Notes: generated by a model from the letters alone, not told the origin. Shown: positions 25,061-33,307, counted from the first letter of the stretch. The stretch: DNA of 57,698 bases from Cloacibacterium normanense (GCF_002943105.1 NZ_PTPZ01000011.1:1-57698), one strand, 5' to 3'. Numbers and translations: made by a program.

Positions 25061-26407
25061 ATGATGAATAATAAAATAATACTATTAGTAGGACTCGTGT
25101 TTTTATTTTTAAATACGGGGTGTTCAGATTTATTAGATGAAAAATCAGATACAAAGTTGGTGGTTCCAGAAACACTAAAAGATAATCAAGCTCTTTTAGA
25201 CCGAATTGCCAATGTGTTGGCTAGCAATAGCATCAGTGGACAAATCTCATCGGATGAGATTTATATTACCGATAGTGATTACAATGGAGTTAGCTACGAA
25301 GCAGATAAGCGTCTTTATACTTGGCAACCTAATTTAGTAGCACGAGCCACAGGTAATGATTGGGGAAGTTGCTATTTTAGAATCAATATTTGCAATACCG
25401 TTCTCAACAATCTTGAGCAATATGAAATCAGCAATTCGGAGAATGTAAAAGGTCAGGCTTTAGCCATAAGAGCATCTATTTATTTGGAAGCAGCACAAAT
25501 TTGGTGTGTAGCATTCAACAAAAATACCGCTAACACCGATTTGGGTTTACCGCTTCGTTTAAATCCTGATGTTAACCAGAAGTCTGTTAGAGCTACCTTA
25601 CAAGAAACCTATCAACAGATATTGGAAGATTTGCATACCGCAGTTTACCTCTTACCTGAAAAACAAATCGCAGTAACCAGAGCATCAAAAGCTACAGCAT
25701 TAGGACTTTTGGCAAGGACTTATTTGTATATGGGAGATTATTCCAATGCGTTGAAGTATGCGAATGAGGCATTAGCAATTAATGGACAATTGTTGGATTT
25801 TAATACACTGATTACCTCGAGTTCTTATCCGATAAAAGAGATGAATATTGAAGTGCTGCTGCCAACGACTATTGGTTATTCTCCTATTTTATCAAGTAAT
25901 ACCGCAAAAATTCCATTGTCTTTATATCAGTCTTATGATACTAATGACTTGAGGAAAACGGCATTTTTCAGAACAAACGCCAGTGGACAAATTTTGTTCA
26001 AAGGAAACTATACAGGCACCTCACAGCGTTCATCTGTATTGGCTAAAGACGAACTTTATTTGATAGCAGCAGAAAGTTATGCTCAACTAAATGAGGTGAG
26101 CAATGCAATGTCTAAATTAAATGAACTTTTAGTGAAGAGATGGAAGACAGGAACTTTTATTCCTTTTACAGCAAGTACGAAAGAAGATGCTTTACGAATC
26201 ATCAAAGAAGAAAGAAAAAAGGAACTTTTGTTTAGAGGACTACGTTGGGCGGATATCAAACGCTATAATCGTGATGGAGATGCAATAACCCTCACCAGAA
26301 CAATAAGTGGACAGACCTATACACTACCTCCCAATGACCCTCGTTATGCTATTGCCATTCCAGAGGATATTATCAAACAGACAGGGATGCCTCAGAATCC
26401 AAGATAA
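25061..26407 (+). CDS. SusD/RagB-family outer-membrane lipoprotein
   Basis: A 448-residue lipoprotein. The signal sequence ends in the lipobox LNTGC (Cys at residue 22), which anchors it to the outer membrane. The body has the TPR-like helical fold of SusD: LGLLARTYLYMGDYSNALKY near residue 215, and the C-terminal hallmark KEERKKELLFRGLRWADIKR. SusD proteins form the lid of the SusC transporter and capture its ligand. It is the third gene of the TlpA-SusC-SusD operon and is followed by a strong terminator. Two consecutive ATG codons are possible starts. Confidence 0.93.
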   Translation: MMNNKIILLVGLVFLFLNTGCSDLLDEKSDTKLVVPETLKDNQALLDRIANVLASNSISGQISSDEIYITDSDYNGVSYEADKRLYTWQPNLVARATGNDWGSCYFRINICNTVLNNLEQYEISNSENVKGQALAIRASIYLEAAQIWCVAFNKNTANTDLGLPLRLNPDVNQKSVRATLQETYQQILEDLHTAVYLLPEKQIAVTRASKATALGLLARTYLYMGDYSNALKYANEALAINGQLLDFNTLITSSSYPIKEMNIEVLLPTTIGYSPILSSNTAKIPLSLYQSYDTNDLRKTAFFRTNASGQILFKGNYTGTSQRSSVLAKDELYLIAAESYAQLNEVSNAMSKLNELLVKRWKTGTFIPFTASTKEDALRIIKEERKKELLFRGLRWADIKRYNRDGDAITLTRTISGQTYTLPPNDPRYAIAIPEDIIKQTGMPQNPR

Positions 26408-26420
26408 AAAATTAAAAAAA

Positions 26421-26448
26421 TTAGGGTGGAAATATTTTTCCACCCTAA
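26421..26448. terminator. two-way terminator after susD
   Basis: A perfect 12-bp stem, 26421-26432 with 26437-26448 (TTAGGGTGGAAA and its complement), around the loop TATT. A-rich sequence precedes it and T-rich sequence follows, so it can serve both this operon and the converging DUF6520 gene. Confidence 0.85.
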
Positions 26449-26469
26449 CATTTTTAAAGAAATTGAAAC

Positions 26470-26793
26470 CTAAGGTTCTAATTTTCTCTGAATAGAGATG
26501 TCTAATACCTGAGCATTGGTTTTAGAACCAAGAACAGTGCTAAGAGAACTTCCGTCTGGTACAATTACTTTACACGGTCTTTCTCCTGTAGTAACACATC
26601 CTGTGCTTCCTGTTAAAGCAGTTGTCCAATTGTTTACATCGTGAAAAGCTCCTTCGCTCATATCTTCACTAATGTAGTAGAAATTTTGGTCTGCTGTATT
26701 GTTTTCAGCTAATTTAAATGACATAATGCTTCCTGCAAATAAGAGTGCCATAATTGCCAAAGCATTGGTTTTTAAAAATGATTTAATGTTCAT
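26470..26793 (-). CDS. DUF6520 family secreted small protein
   Basis: A 107-residue exported protein, starting at the ATG at 26793 (MNIKSFLKTN); a longer start eight codons upstream is less likely. It has an N-terminal hydrophobic export segment (residues 8-25). The mature part contains two cysteines in CVTTGERPCKV, the pattern of DUF6520 proteins that are abundant in Chryseobacterium and relatives. Function is unknown. DUF6520 genes commonly sit next to MauE/DoxX-like membrane proteins and AraC/TPR regulators, as here. Confidence 0.7.
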   Translation of the reverse strand: MNIKSFLKTNALAIMALLFAGSIMSFKLAENNTADQNFYYISEDMSEGAFHDVNNWTTALTGSTGCVTTGERPCKVIVPDGSSLSTVLGSKTNAQVLDISIQRKLEP

Positions 26794-26846
26794 GATATTG
26801 GTCTTTTTATACATCAAAAAAGATTACCTTAAAAACTTTAGAAACC

Positions 26847-26872
26847 TGTTTGAGAATTAGTATTCTCAAACA
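26847..26872. terminator. 11-bp perfect hairpin between the MauE-like and DUF6520 genes
   Basis: TGTTTGAGAAT (26847-26857) pairs with ATTCTCAAACA (26862-26872) around TAGT. A second imperfect stem lies at 26909-26933. In the minus-strand direction these lie after the MauE-like gene and before the DUF6520 gene, so they may end the first transcript or partly separate expression of the two. Confidence 0.55.
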
Positions 26873-26979
26873 AATGGTTGTTAATAAATACATTTAAATT
26901 CTCGGATGATTAAACCGCTTTCGACGGTCTAATTTTAAGGTTAAACAAAAAAACTAACGTTCAGTCGAGTCTTCCACAG

Positions 26980-27426
26980 TTAACTATGGTTTCTATCTTT
27001 ATCTACAGGCCTATTGTATTTTTTATTGAGAACTAAAGCAAAGGCAATAAGAATGGTACATCCTATATTGAAATACAAATGCTGAGTCCAACTCATTTTT
27101 TCTAAAATTCCACCACAAGAACAAGGAAGATTTTCAGAGGTGACGAGCATTATGCCAATATATACTGTGAAAATGAGCATTAAGATAAAACTTCCTAAAA
27201 AACCTATATTTTGAGTTTTCTGATAACATAACAATCCTACCAAAAAAAGTTCAATTACAATAATAAAAAGTGGTAGGAATTCTGAAAATGGAGTTAATAA
27301 TGGTGAATCTTTCATCTGAATCTGAAATTTTTCAAAATCCATTATTTTACTGATTGCTGCATAGCAGAACAACAATATAAAAAAATAGCTAATGAAGGCT
27401 TTGAAATTTGCTTTTATGTGATGCAT
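26980..27426 (-). CDS. MauE/DoxX-like redox-associated membrane protein
   Basis: A 148-residue inner-membrane protein with about four hydrophobic helices: residues 9-28, 45-68, 75-95 and 118-138. The loop between helices three and four has the cysteine motif ENLPCSCGGIL, typical of Bacteroidota MauE/DoxX-type proteins that accompany DUF6520 peptides. The CSC pair suggests a disulfide or electron-transfer function, but the substrate is not known. It starts seven bases after the stop of a 54-residue gene, so both belong to one minus-strand operon. Confidence 0.78.
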   Translation of the reverse strand: MHHIKANFKAFISYFFILLFCYAAISKIMDFEKFQIQMKDSPLLTPFSEFLPLFIIVIELFLVGLLCYQKTQNIGFLGSFILMLIFTVYIGIMLVTSENLPCSCGGILEKMSWTQHLYFNIGCTILIAFALVLNKKYNRPVDKDRNHS

Positions 27427-27433
27427 CGCTTTA

Positions 27434-27598
27434 TTATCCTTTTCTAATTAAAATCCATTTTACACTCTTTCCACAATATGCAGGCATAGTTTCTCCTTTT
27501 GAGATGTAAACAACTGTACTAATTGTGCCCTCAACTTCCCATTCTCCACTAACAGTACATTTCTTTCCAGTGACTAGAACTACTTTTTGCTTTTCCAT
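27434..27598 (-). CDS. 54-residue small protein, hypothetical
   Basis: A short frame from the ATG at 27598 to TAA at 27434. The product begins MEKQKVVLVTGKKCTVSGEW and ends in KWILIRKG. It is rich in alternating beta-strand-like residues and Gly/Thr turns, has two cysteines, and contains KGETMPAYCG. It resembles the small YjzC-like proteins that cover a bacterial beta fold, but this is only an impression. It fits tightly in the gap between a lipoprotein gene (38 bases) and the MauE-like gene (7 bases) on the same strand, which supports a real gene. Confidence 0.62.
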   Translation of the reverse strand: MEKQKVVLVTGKKCTVSGEWEVEGTISTVVYISKGETMPAYCGKSVKWILIRKG

Positions 27599-27636
27599 TC
27601 CATTTGCTTTTAAAGTTTAAATAAGATTACTTTAAA

Positions 27637-27879
27637 TTATAAGATGGTATCCTTTATAATTCTCCAATGCTGTTTGTCTCTTTTAGGTTCATCATCCTTA
27701 GTGTCTGTTTCGCTTGTTGCGGTAGCATTGGTCTCTTCAATTTTAACAGTTTTTTTATGGCTCAAAGTTTTCATGTTTTGATTCCTTTGTTGAGTAATTT
27801 TTACATCAGAATCGGATCTTTCACATGACTGCATAAGGAATGCAGATGCTATACTTAAAAGTGAGATATACTTTTTCAT
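27637..27879 (-). CDS. small lipoprotein, hypothetical
   Basis: An 80-residue product with a lipoprotein signal sequence: MKKYISLLS, then the lipobox FLMQSC with Cys19. The mature part is hydrophilic, rich in Lys, Glu, Asp and Thr, and probably disordered. No family is recognised. It is the first gene of the minus-strand lipoprotein/54-residue/MauE-like set, and an inverted repeat lies upstream at 27985-28016, in the divergent region shared with the AraC/TPR regulator. Confidence 0.65.
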   Translation of the reverse strand: MKKYISLLSIASAFLMQSCERSDSDVKITQQRNQNMKTLSHKKTVKIEETNATATSETDTKDDEPKRDKQHWRIIKDTIL

Positions 27880-27984
27880 AATTTTTAATAAAGGTTTTAA
27901 AAAGTTATCCCGGCCGGTTTTTATTAGAATTCTTATGGCTAAATTATAGGGGTTTGAGGACTGAAAAAAACTTTACTGGGACTG

Positions 27985-28016
27985 ATGTATCAATTCATTG
28001 GGAATAATTGATACAT
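27985..28016. promoter_or_regulatory. 11-bp inverted repeat in the divergent region, likely operator
   Basis: ATGTATCAATT (27985-27995) and AATTGATACAT (28006-28016) are perfect arms around a 10-base spacer. The repeat lies about 105 bases before the minus-strand lipoprotein start and about 125 bases before the AraC/TPR gene. A site for the regulator encoded next to it is a reasonable guess. Confidence 0.55.
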
Positions 28017-28117
28017 TAATCCTATTAAAAAAAACTATTACAGCATTGAAAATCAATTGGTAGTGTAAAGGATTGCATGTAAATGCTAAAAGAAATAATT
28101 TAATTGATGATTTTTAT

Positions 28118-28125
28118 TAAATTTG
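28118..28125 (+). promoter_or_regulatory. -7 box TAAATTTG before the AraC/TPR gene
   Basis: It matches TAnnTTTG and ends 16 bases before the start codon. A clear -33 element is not seen. Confidence 0.4.
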
Positions 28126-28141
28126 AGCTTATTTTTAAATT

Positions 28142-29875
28142 ATGTTCCGTAATAATAAATTATTATTGATTATTCTTAATTTGATTTTGTTGTCGGTACA
28201 AGGTCAGGAACGACAGGGGAAATATTACAAAGAATCTTACAAAAAAATTTATGGCTTATTTGAGTCTTATCCAGAAAATGATGATAGGGCAATGGTTTTT
28301 GTTAATAGGTATATTCATAAAGCAAAGAGTGAACAAAATTTAAAAAAAATGATTGAGGGGTATGAGGAAGCAATTTATTATACAAAAAATATTGACCGGA
28401 AATTATCTTTTGCAGACAGTTGTATTGTCACTGCTATAAAGTACAATGATAAAGACCAGATTTCCAGAGCTTATCTTGGAAAAGGAATTATTTACTATTA
28501 TAACCGAAGGCAGTATAAACCAGCTTTGGTTCAATATCTCAAAGCATATAAATTTTCAGAAGATTCAAAAGATGAGTATCTGAAAAATAAAATAACTTAT
28601 CATTTAGGGATGGTTAAAAGCTATTTGGGGTATTACGAGGAAGCATCCAAACATTTTGAAAATACTGCTCATTATTTTGAGAGCAAAATATCAGAAAATT
28701 CTCATCCGAATCTTAAACTCAATAATGAATCTGGATATTTCAATAGTATTTATCGCTTAAGTACCTGTTATAGAAATTTGCGTTTATTTCGTAAAGAAGA
28801 CTCCCTGATTACTATCGGGCTGGAAAGACTAAAAGATACAAATGAGTTTTCCATAGAGTATGGTTATTTTCATAAAGGTAAAGGCATTCAACTCTTAAGA
28901 GAAGGAAGATCAGGAGAGGCATTAGAGCATTTTATACTTGCAAAGGATATTTTAAGTCATAATCAGGATGATGCATCATTGAATACGGTGTATTTCTATT
29001 TGGGGAAGTTGTACTGGCAGAGAGGAAGTAGAACAGAATCATTAAAGTATCTAAATAAAACAGATTCATTGGTTCGTAAATTTTGGTTTATTACTCCTGA
29101 GATAAGAGAAAGTTATGAATATCTAATTAAGGATGCAAAACAGAGCCAAAATAAAGAAAAACAACTCTACTATACCAATCAACTGTTAAAAGCAGATTCT
29201 ATCATTAATGCTGATTTTGCTTTGCTATCGTCAAAAATTCACCGGGAATATGACACGAGTACATTACTGAAAGAGAAGAAGCAATTGGAAAGTCAACATA
29301 AGAACGGTCTTATGTTTTTATATTTTTCAATGGGCAGTGCCTTTTTATTACTAAGTTTTTCAATTTGGAAATTCAGGAATTCTAGAAAGAGAGAAAATGA
29401 AATTACTTCCAAGTATCGAGAATTACTCAAAAAATTGAATAGCCCTGAGAAAAATGATACTTTTAAAGATGCATCTATTGTTTCTTTAAAAGAGAAAAAC
29501 TTATACAGTCAAGAAATTATTGATGATGTCAAGGCTAAGCTGGAACTTTTTGAAAAAGAAAAACTGTTTTTAAAGAAAAACCTAACGCTTTCAACCGTTG
29601 CTAAAATGATTGGAAGTAACCGGACTCATTTATCATATGTTCTCAATGAACATTATCAGATGACATTTACAATGTATTTAAAAATTTTACGCATTAAATA
29701 CATTACCAACCTACTATTGGAAAACAACAAATACCTTAATTATTCCATTGATAGTCTGGCTGAAGAATGTGGAATGTCACACAGACAAATTTTTTCAAAA
29801 CATTTTATGGAAATTACTGGTATGAGACCAGGTGATTTTATCAGAAAGAGAAAAGAGGAATTGAAAGAATTCTGA
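28142..29875 (+). CDS. membrane-anchored AraC-family regulator with TPR sensor domain
   Basis: A 577-residue one-component regulator common in Flavobacteriia. A signal peptide (residues 1-21) is followed by an extracytoplasmic TPR region (about 40-370, for example YKPALVQYLKAYKFS and SLKYLNKTDSL). A membrane helix near residues 385-408 comes next, then a short coiled coil and a C-terminal AraC HTH_18 domain (about 475-575) with ESFG-type elements: LSTVAKMIGSNRTHLSYVLN and IDSLAEECGMSHRQIFSKHF. It probably responds to an envelope signal and may control the adjacent envelope genes or itself. The call is firm; the signal is unknown. Confidence 0.85.
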   Translation: MFRNNKLLLIILNLILLSVQGQERQGKYYKESYKKIYGLFESYPENDDRAMVFVNRYIHKAKSEQNLKKMIEGYEEAIYYTKNIDRKLSFADSCIVTAIKYNDKDQISRAYLGKGIIYYYNRRQYKPALVQYLKAYKFSEDSKDEYLKNKITYHLGMVKSYLGYYEEASKHFENTAHYFESKISENSHPNLKLNNESGYFNSIYRLSTCYRNLRLFRKEDSLITIGLERLKDTNEFSIEYGYFHKGKGIQLLREGRSGEALEHFILAKDILSHNQDDASLNTVYFYLGKLYWQRGSRTESLKYLNKTDSLVRKFWFITPEIRESYEYLIKDAKQSQNKEKQLYYTNQLLKADSIINADFALLSSKIHREYDTSTLLKEKKQLESQHKNGLMFLYFSMGSAFLLLSFSIWKFRNSRKRENEITSKYRELLKKLNSPEKNDTFKDASIVSLKEKNLYSQEIIDDVKAKLELFEKEKLFLKKNLTLSTVAKMIGSNRTHLSYVLNEHYQMTFTMYLKILRIKYITNLLLENNKYLNYSIDSLAEECGMSHRQIFSKHFMEITGMRPGDFIRKRKEELKEF

Positions 29876-29932
29876 AATTTTACCAACAGCCCGGTTTTTA
29901 CGTTAAAAATGATATTAACTAAAAATAGACGT

Positions 29933-30778
29933 ATGAATCGAGAAAATTTCAGAAAAAAAGTAGATCAACTATGGAAGGAACTTACCTCATCGGTAGATCA
30001 AATCAACAGAAGTGATAATGATATTGTCATTCGCGCGGAAGAAATTCTAATGGAAACAGATCTTACTATTAGAAAGCTGAAGGACTTATTAAAACAATAT
30101 AAGTTTCTGGATTGGAGTGATGAGATTTTTTTTTTCAAAAAAACAAAACCACAATTCGTGGCAATTTATATTTACTATTCTAAGGTTTTGGCAATTGAAG
30201 CTTCCAAGCCTTATGCTGATGCTCATGCATTAAAAGCATATTATGAAAACGAAAGAGGAAATCTTCTCTATTTTTATAACGAACAAAAAGAATTTATTAG
30301 CTACTATCGTAGGAAGTCAACCTACCTTGATAAAAAATATTTTATTCGTTTCAAATTTGATTTCAAACTGAAACTCAGCCCTGAACTGTATAGTTATGAT
30401 GAAGGTTTTTCAACATCTCATGACCATATTGTTTCTCAAATTCTTGCAAATGACCTTTTAGACCAATACTTAACCGATAAAATTGATTCAAAAGAAGTTA
30501 GGAAAAACTCGATCACTCAAATGCAGAATATGGAATGGACAGCACCAAAAGTCGCCTTGATTGAATTATTATATTCGCTTCATCAGACGAAATGTTTTAA
30601 CGCTGGTCATGCTGACCTTGCTGAAATCTTTCGTTGGGCTGAAAATTCTTTACATATCAGTTTAGGTAATTATCATAAGACTTTAAGTGAAATTCGACTT
30701 AGAAAAACTGACAGAACTAAGTTTTTGTCATTGCTCACCCAAAATATGGATCAATATCTGAGTGATTTGGATGAATAA
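29933..30778 (+). CDS. rteC: RteC-family regulator of conjugative-element excision
   Basis: A 281-residue RteC protein, from the ATG at 29933 (an ATG eight codons upstream is possible). Family features are KKYFIRFKFDFKLKL, FSTSHDHIVSQILANDLL, the segment from MEWTAPKVALIELLYSLHQ, and the C-terminal IRLRKTDRTKFLSLL. In CTnDOT-type elements RteC activates the excision gene xis2c. Here an excisionase-like HTH gene follows after 242 bases that contain an inverted repeat and a strong hairpin, which agrees with that role. It marks this region as part of an integrative or conjugative element. Confidence 0.86.
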   Translation: MNRENFRKKVDQLWKELTSSVDQINRSDNDIVIRAEEILMETDLTIRKLKDLLKQYKFLDWSDEIFFFKKTKPQFVAIYIYYSKVLAIEASKPYADAHALKAYYENERGNLLYFYNEQKEFISYYRRKSTYLDKKYFIRFKFDFKLKLSPELYSYDEGFSTSHDHIVSQILANDLLDQYLTDKIDSKEVRKNSITQMQNMEWTAPKVALIELLYSLHQTKCFNAGHADLAEIFRWAENSLHISLGNYHKTLSEIRLRKTDRTKFLSLLTQNMDQYLSDLDE

Positions 30779-30796
30779 TAAATTTACCTAATCTTT

Positions 30797-30853
30797 AAGA
30801 GTGTAAAAACGAATTATTTTGCAACGCTGTAATCAAATTCATTACAGACTCTT
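30797..30853. promoter_or_regulatory. nested inverted repeats downstream of rteC, candidate RteC site
   Basis: Inner arms CTGTAAT (30827-30833) and ATTACAG (30841-30847) have a 7-base spacer. Outer arms AAGAGT (30797-30802) and ACTCTT (30848-30853) also pair. The site lies between rteC and the excisionase-like gene, where RteC acts in CTnDOT. Its use by RteC is inferred from position. Confidence 0.45.
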
Positions 30854-30940
30854 CCAATTTAGTACTAAACTGTGACCTATTAGTTAAAATTTAATTATTG
30901 GGTTAATGATTAATTCCTTTTGATAGGATGTACAGTGAAA

Positions 30941-30980
30941 TCTTTCGGTAGTAACGAAAAACTACCGAAGGATTTTTTTT
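30941..30980 (+). terminator. strong intrinsic terminator or attenuator before the excisionase-like gene
   Basis: A 12-bp stem, 30941-30952 with 30961-30972 (CGGTAGT pairs with ACTACCG; one G-U pair), is followed by eight T residues. It is 41 bases before the next start codon and more than 160 bases after rteC, so it may act as an attenuator in the leader of the HTH gene rather than as the simple end of rteC. Confidence 0.8.
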
Positions 30981-31020
30981 TGGATTTTGAAACTTTGTCA
31001 AATAAAACAAATTTTCAATT

Positions 31021-31284
31021 ATGTCAATATCAATTATTACAAAAGAGGATCTTCAGCAATTTAAAACTGAACTCCTAGAAGGAATTGAACAATTAATAAA
31101 ACAAAAAACAACTGAGCAAAAGTTGTGGTTACGAACCTCAGAAGTCAAGTCACTTCTGAATATATCTTCTGGGACTTTGCAAAATTTAAGAGTTAATGGG
31201 ACTTTATCTTGTAGCAAGATAGGAGGTACATTATATTACAATTATAATGACATACAAAAGCTATTAATGGAGCAAAAGCATTAA
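31021..31284 (+). CDS. excisionase-like helix-turn-helix DNA-binding protein (Xis2c/MerR-type HTH_17)
   Basis: An 87-residue protein with a short N-terminal coiled coil (QQFKTELLEGIEQLIKQK) and a winged HTH_17-type domain: LWLRTSEVKSLLNISSGTLQ, then RVNGTLSCSKIGGTLYYN. Proteins of this size and fold next to rteC in Bacteroidota elements act as recombination directionality factors. The leader holds a strong terminator-like hairpin. The function as excisionase is inferred from this position; a plain transcription regulator is the alternative. Confidence 0.75.
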   Translation: MSISIITKEDLQQFKTELLEGIEQLIKQKTTEQKLWLRTSEVKSLLNISSGTLQNLRVNGTLSCSKIGGTLYYNYNDIQKLLMEQKH

Positions 31285-31288
31285 TAAT

Positions 31289-31309
31289 TAATTAGTAATT
31301 AGTAATTAG
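31289..31309 (+). repeat. three tandem copies of TAATTAG before a start codon
   Basis: A 7-bp unit repeated three times (31289-31309), ending 2 bases before the first of two consecutive ATG codons. Slippage here would alter the spacing in front of the next gene. It may simply be AT-rich leader sequence. Confidence 0.45.
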
Positions 31310-31311
31310 TA

Positions 31312-31878
31312 ATGATGAAATATACAACAAATATAAATAGCTTTTTTGATAGTGTCATTCAGGATAATTGTTTGCTCCCCTCTCATATAAGCATGTATGT
31401 TTCTCTTATTCAATTATGGAGAATTAACGAATTTAGAACTCCTTTCCGTATTTGTCGAAAAGAGCTAATGAAATTAAGTAAAATCAAATCTTTTGCGACT
31501 TATCATAAATGTATTCGAGAATTGCATCACGCAGGTTATATCAATTACTGCCCGAATTATAATTCCTATAAAGGTAGCCTGATTGAAATTAGGGATTTGG
31601 GAAACAATAAAGTATTAGAAATACAATCAGTTCAAGAACAAAATTGCTTTTCAGAAATGAAAAATATCTTTTCTATTCCGAAATTTAACGAAGTTGAATT
31701 ATACTTTAATGAAAAGGATTTGCCTTCTTTTGAGGCAAATGAGTTTTACTCTTTCTATGAATCTCGCCAATGGAAACGAAGTGATAAAAAATTGATGAAG
31801 AATTGGAGGGCTGCAGCAAGGAATTGGATTTATAAAACAGAAGGCTCGCTCTGTGGAATGAAAGCTAGCTCAATTTAA
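31312..31878 (+). CDS. winged-helix DNA-binding protein of Bacteroidota mobile elements, hypothetical
   Basis: A 188-residue protein of the type found beside excision and replication genes in Bacteroidota mobile elements. The first 90 residues look like a winged helix-turn-helix, with PSHISMYVSLIQLW and ATYHKCIRELHHAGYINY. The last 50 residues contain FYSFYESRQWK and KLMKNWRAAARNW, a segment also found in replication-associated proteins of the DnaD/phage-replisome sort. The exact role is unknown. It may help load replication proteins or regulate the element. Two consecutive ATG codons begin the gene. Confidence 0.55.
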   Translation: MMKYTTNINSFFDSVIQDNCLLPSHISMYVSLIQLWRINEFRTPFRICRKELMKLSKIKSFATYHKCIRELHHAGYINYCPNYNSYKGSLIEIRDLGNNKVLEIQSVQEQNCFSEMKNIFSIPKFNEVELYFNEKDLPSFEANEFYSFYESRQWKRSDKKLMKNWRAAARNWIYKTEGSLCGMKASSI

Positions 31879-31899
31879 TAAAGAGTAAAATAATATTAA

Positions 31900-32151
31900 A
31901 TGAAAAAGATAGATCCCAAAACTCCCATTTGGAAGCTTACTGTTGAAGAGTTTTTAGCAATTTCTAAAAATTTGAGCACAGAAAGTAAATATGAATATGG
32001 CCTCAAAGGCTTGGCGAAAATTCTTGGATGTTCTGTTTCAAAAGCATCTGAAATAAAATCTACTGGAATATTGGATAAAGCCATTATTCAAAATGGGAAT
32101 ATCATTATTATAGATAAAGAAAAGGCATTACAACTTTTTGCCAAAAAATAA
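31900..32151 (+). CDS. DUF3853 family DNA-binding protein
   Basis: An 83-residue protein with the DUF3853 pattern: TPIWKLTVEEFL, then YGLKGLAKILGCSVSKASEI, and IIIIDKEKALQLF near the end. The middle segment looks like a helix-turn-helix. DUF3853 genes are common in Bacteroidales and Flavobacteriia conjugative elements, often near excision and replication genes. No function is proven. The next gene starts one base after its stop. Confidence 0.78.
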   Translation: MKKIDPKTPIWKLTVEEFLAISKNLSTESKYEYGLKGLAKILGCSVSKASEIKSTGILDKAIIQNGNIIIIDKEKALQLFAKK

Positions 32152-32152
32152 G

Positions 32153-32941
32153 ATGTATTATCTAGAATTAATACAACGTTTTTGGGAGTTTAATAAAACA
32201 ACTAAAGTTAGTCCTACAGAGATTTCTTTGTATTTCTATTTGCTGAAAATTGGATACGATAATGATCGTTATGATTTTAAAATTTCTGATGTTAAATTGG
32301 GAAAAGATTTAGGACTTACCCGAAAAACGATAAAATCAACAAAAGAGAAACTCAAACAATTAGGCTTAATCTTGTTTCAATGTAAAAATGGAGTTCCTTG
32401 TCATTACCGTTTGTTGCTAAATTATTCCTTTAAAATTGATGCTGAAAAGTCAATCAAAATAGAAGAAAGCACAAATGTTGAAAAACCTCGAAAATCAAAA
32501 ACTTCAATAATTTCTCCTGAAATATTTCTTTCTACTCCAAATACACTTCAAGTATTACAAGAAATTGAAATTAATAACGATGGAAAGATTTCTCCAGAAT
32601 TATCCCAAAAACAAAAATTTGAGCTGAAATATATACAAAAGTATGAACGGGAAGAAGAACAGGAGCAGGAACTACAAAACCTTAAAAATAGAAAAATTCC
32701 TTCTTTGGATGAATTTATGGAATATGCAAGATCATTGGAGTGCTACGAGCGCGAATTGGATTTAAGTATTAGTGAAAAATACGAAACTTGGAACAATAAC
32801 GGTTGGAAAAACACCTCTAATCGTCCTATTAGTAATTGGAAATCTACATTAAAAAGTACTTTGCCTTATCTGAAAAATTCGAATGTAGAAAATACTTCTT
32901 TGTTGCAAAATATACCAAATATAAAACGTCCAGAATCTTAA
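32153..32941 (+). CDS. HTH/replication-type protein of a mobile element, hypothetical
   Basis: A 262-residue protein from the ATG at 32153, directly after the DUF3853 stop (an upstream in-frame start would overlap that gene). The N-terminal 90 residues form a winged-helix-like domain: VSPTEISLYFYLLKIGY and LGKDLGLTRKTIKSTKEKLK. A charged Glu/Gln/Lys-rich linker follows (about 155-190). The C-terminal 70 residues contain WNNNGWKNTSNRPISNWKST, the end motif typical of DnaD-like and phage-replication helper proteins. It may assist the Rep protein encoded nearby, which is inference from location. Confidence 0.58.
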   Translation: MYYLELIQRFWEFNKTTKVSPTEISLYFYLLKIGYDNDRYDFKISDVKLGKDLGLTRKTIKSTKEKLKQLGLILFQCKNGVPCHYRLLLNYSFKIDAEKSIKIEESTNVEKPRKSKTSIISPEIFLSTPNTLQVLQEIEINNDGKISPELSQKQKFELKYIQKYEREEEQEQELQNLKNRKIPSLDEFMEYARSLECYERELDLSISEKYETWNNNGWKNTSNRPISNWKSTLKSTLPYLKNSNVENTSLLQNIPNIKRPES

Positions 32942-33038
32942 AGAATTAATTGTTAAAACAAATTTCAAAAAAATATAAACTTCAAAATATAAGAGATAAA
33001 CTTCAAAAAACTAATCTATAAACAATAAAAACAAAACA

Positions 33039-33245
33039 ATGAAAATATCTGATTTAAAACCTGGGCAAAAAGTAAGCATCAATGGAATGTTGGCAGAATA
33101 CAAAGGCATCCAAAAAGTAAGATTATCGAATTTCGGGAAAGTCGAAAAAAGGGTTTTTCAATGTGAAGGGATAAATATTTATAAATATTACAGTCTAAAC
33201 GAAGGTTCTAAAACCCTGAAAAGTGAAAAAATAAGACTGTTATAA
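33039..33245 (+). CDS. small hypothetical protein next to rep
   Basis: A 68-residue basic protein with a beta-rich pattern: LKPGQKVSINGMLAEYKGIQ and KRVFQCEGINIYKYY. It resembles a small KOW- or OB-like barrel in residue pattern only. It stands alone between the HTH/replication-type gene and rep, on the same strand. An 11-base phrase AAACTTCAAAA occurs twice in the 97-base leader upstream. No family is recognised. Confidence 0.55.
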   Translation: MKISDLKPGQKVSINGMLAEYKGIQKVRLSNFGKVEKRVFQCEGINIYKYYSLNEGSKTLKSEKIRLL

Positions 33246-33307
33246 AAATCTGTCAAATCTGAATAATATTCTAATCAATTTAATTTCTCCAAAAGACTGA
33301 ACGAATT

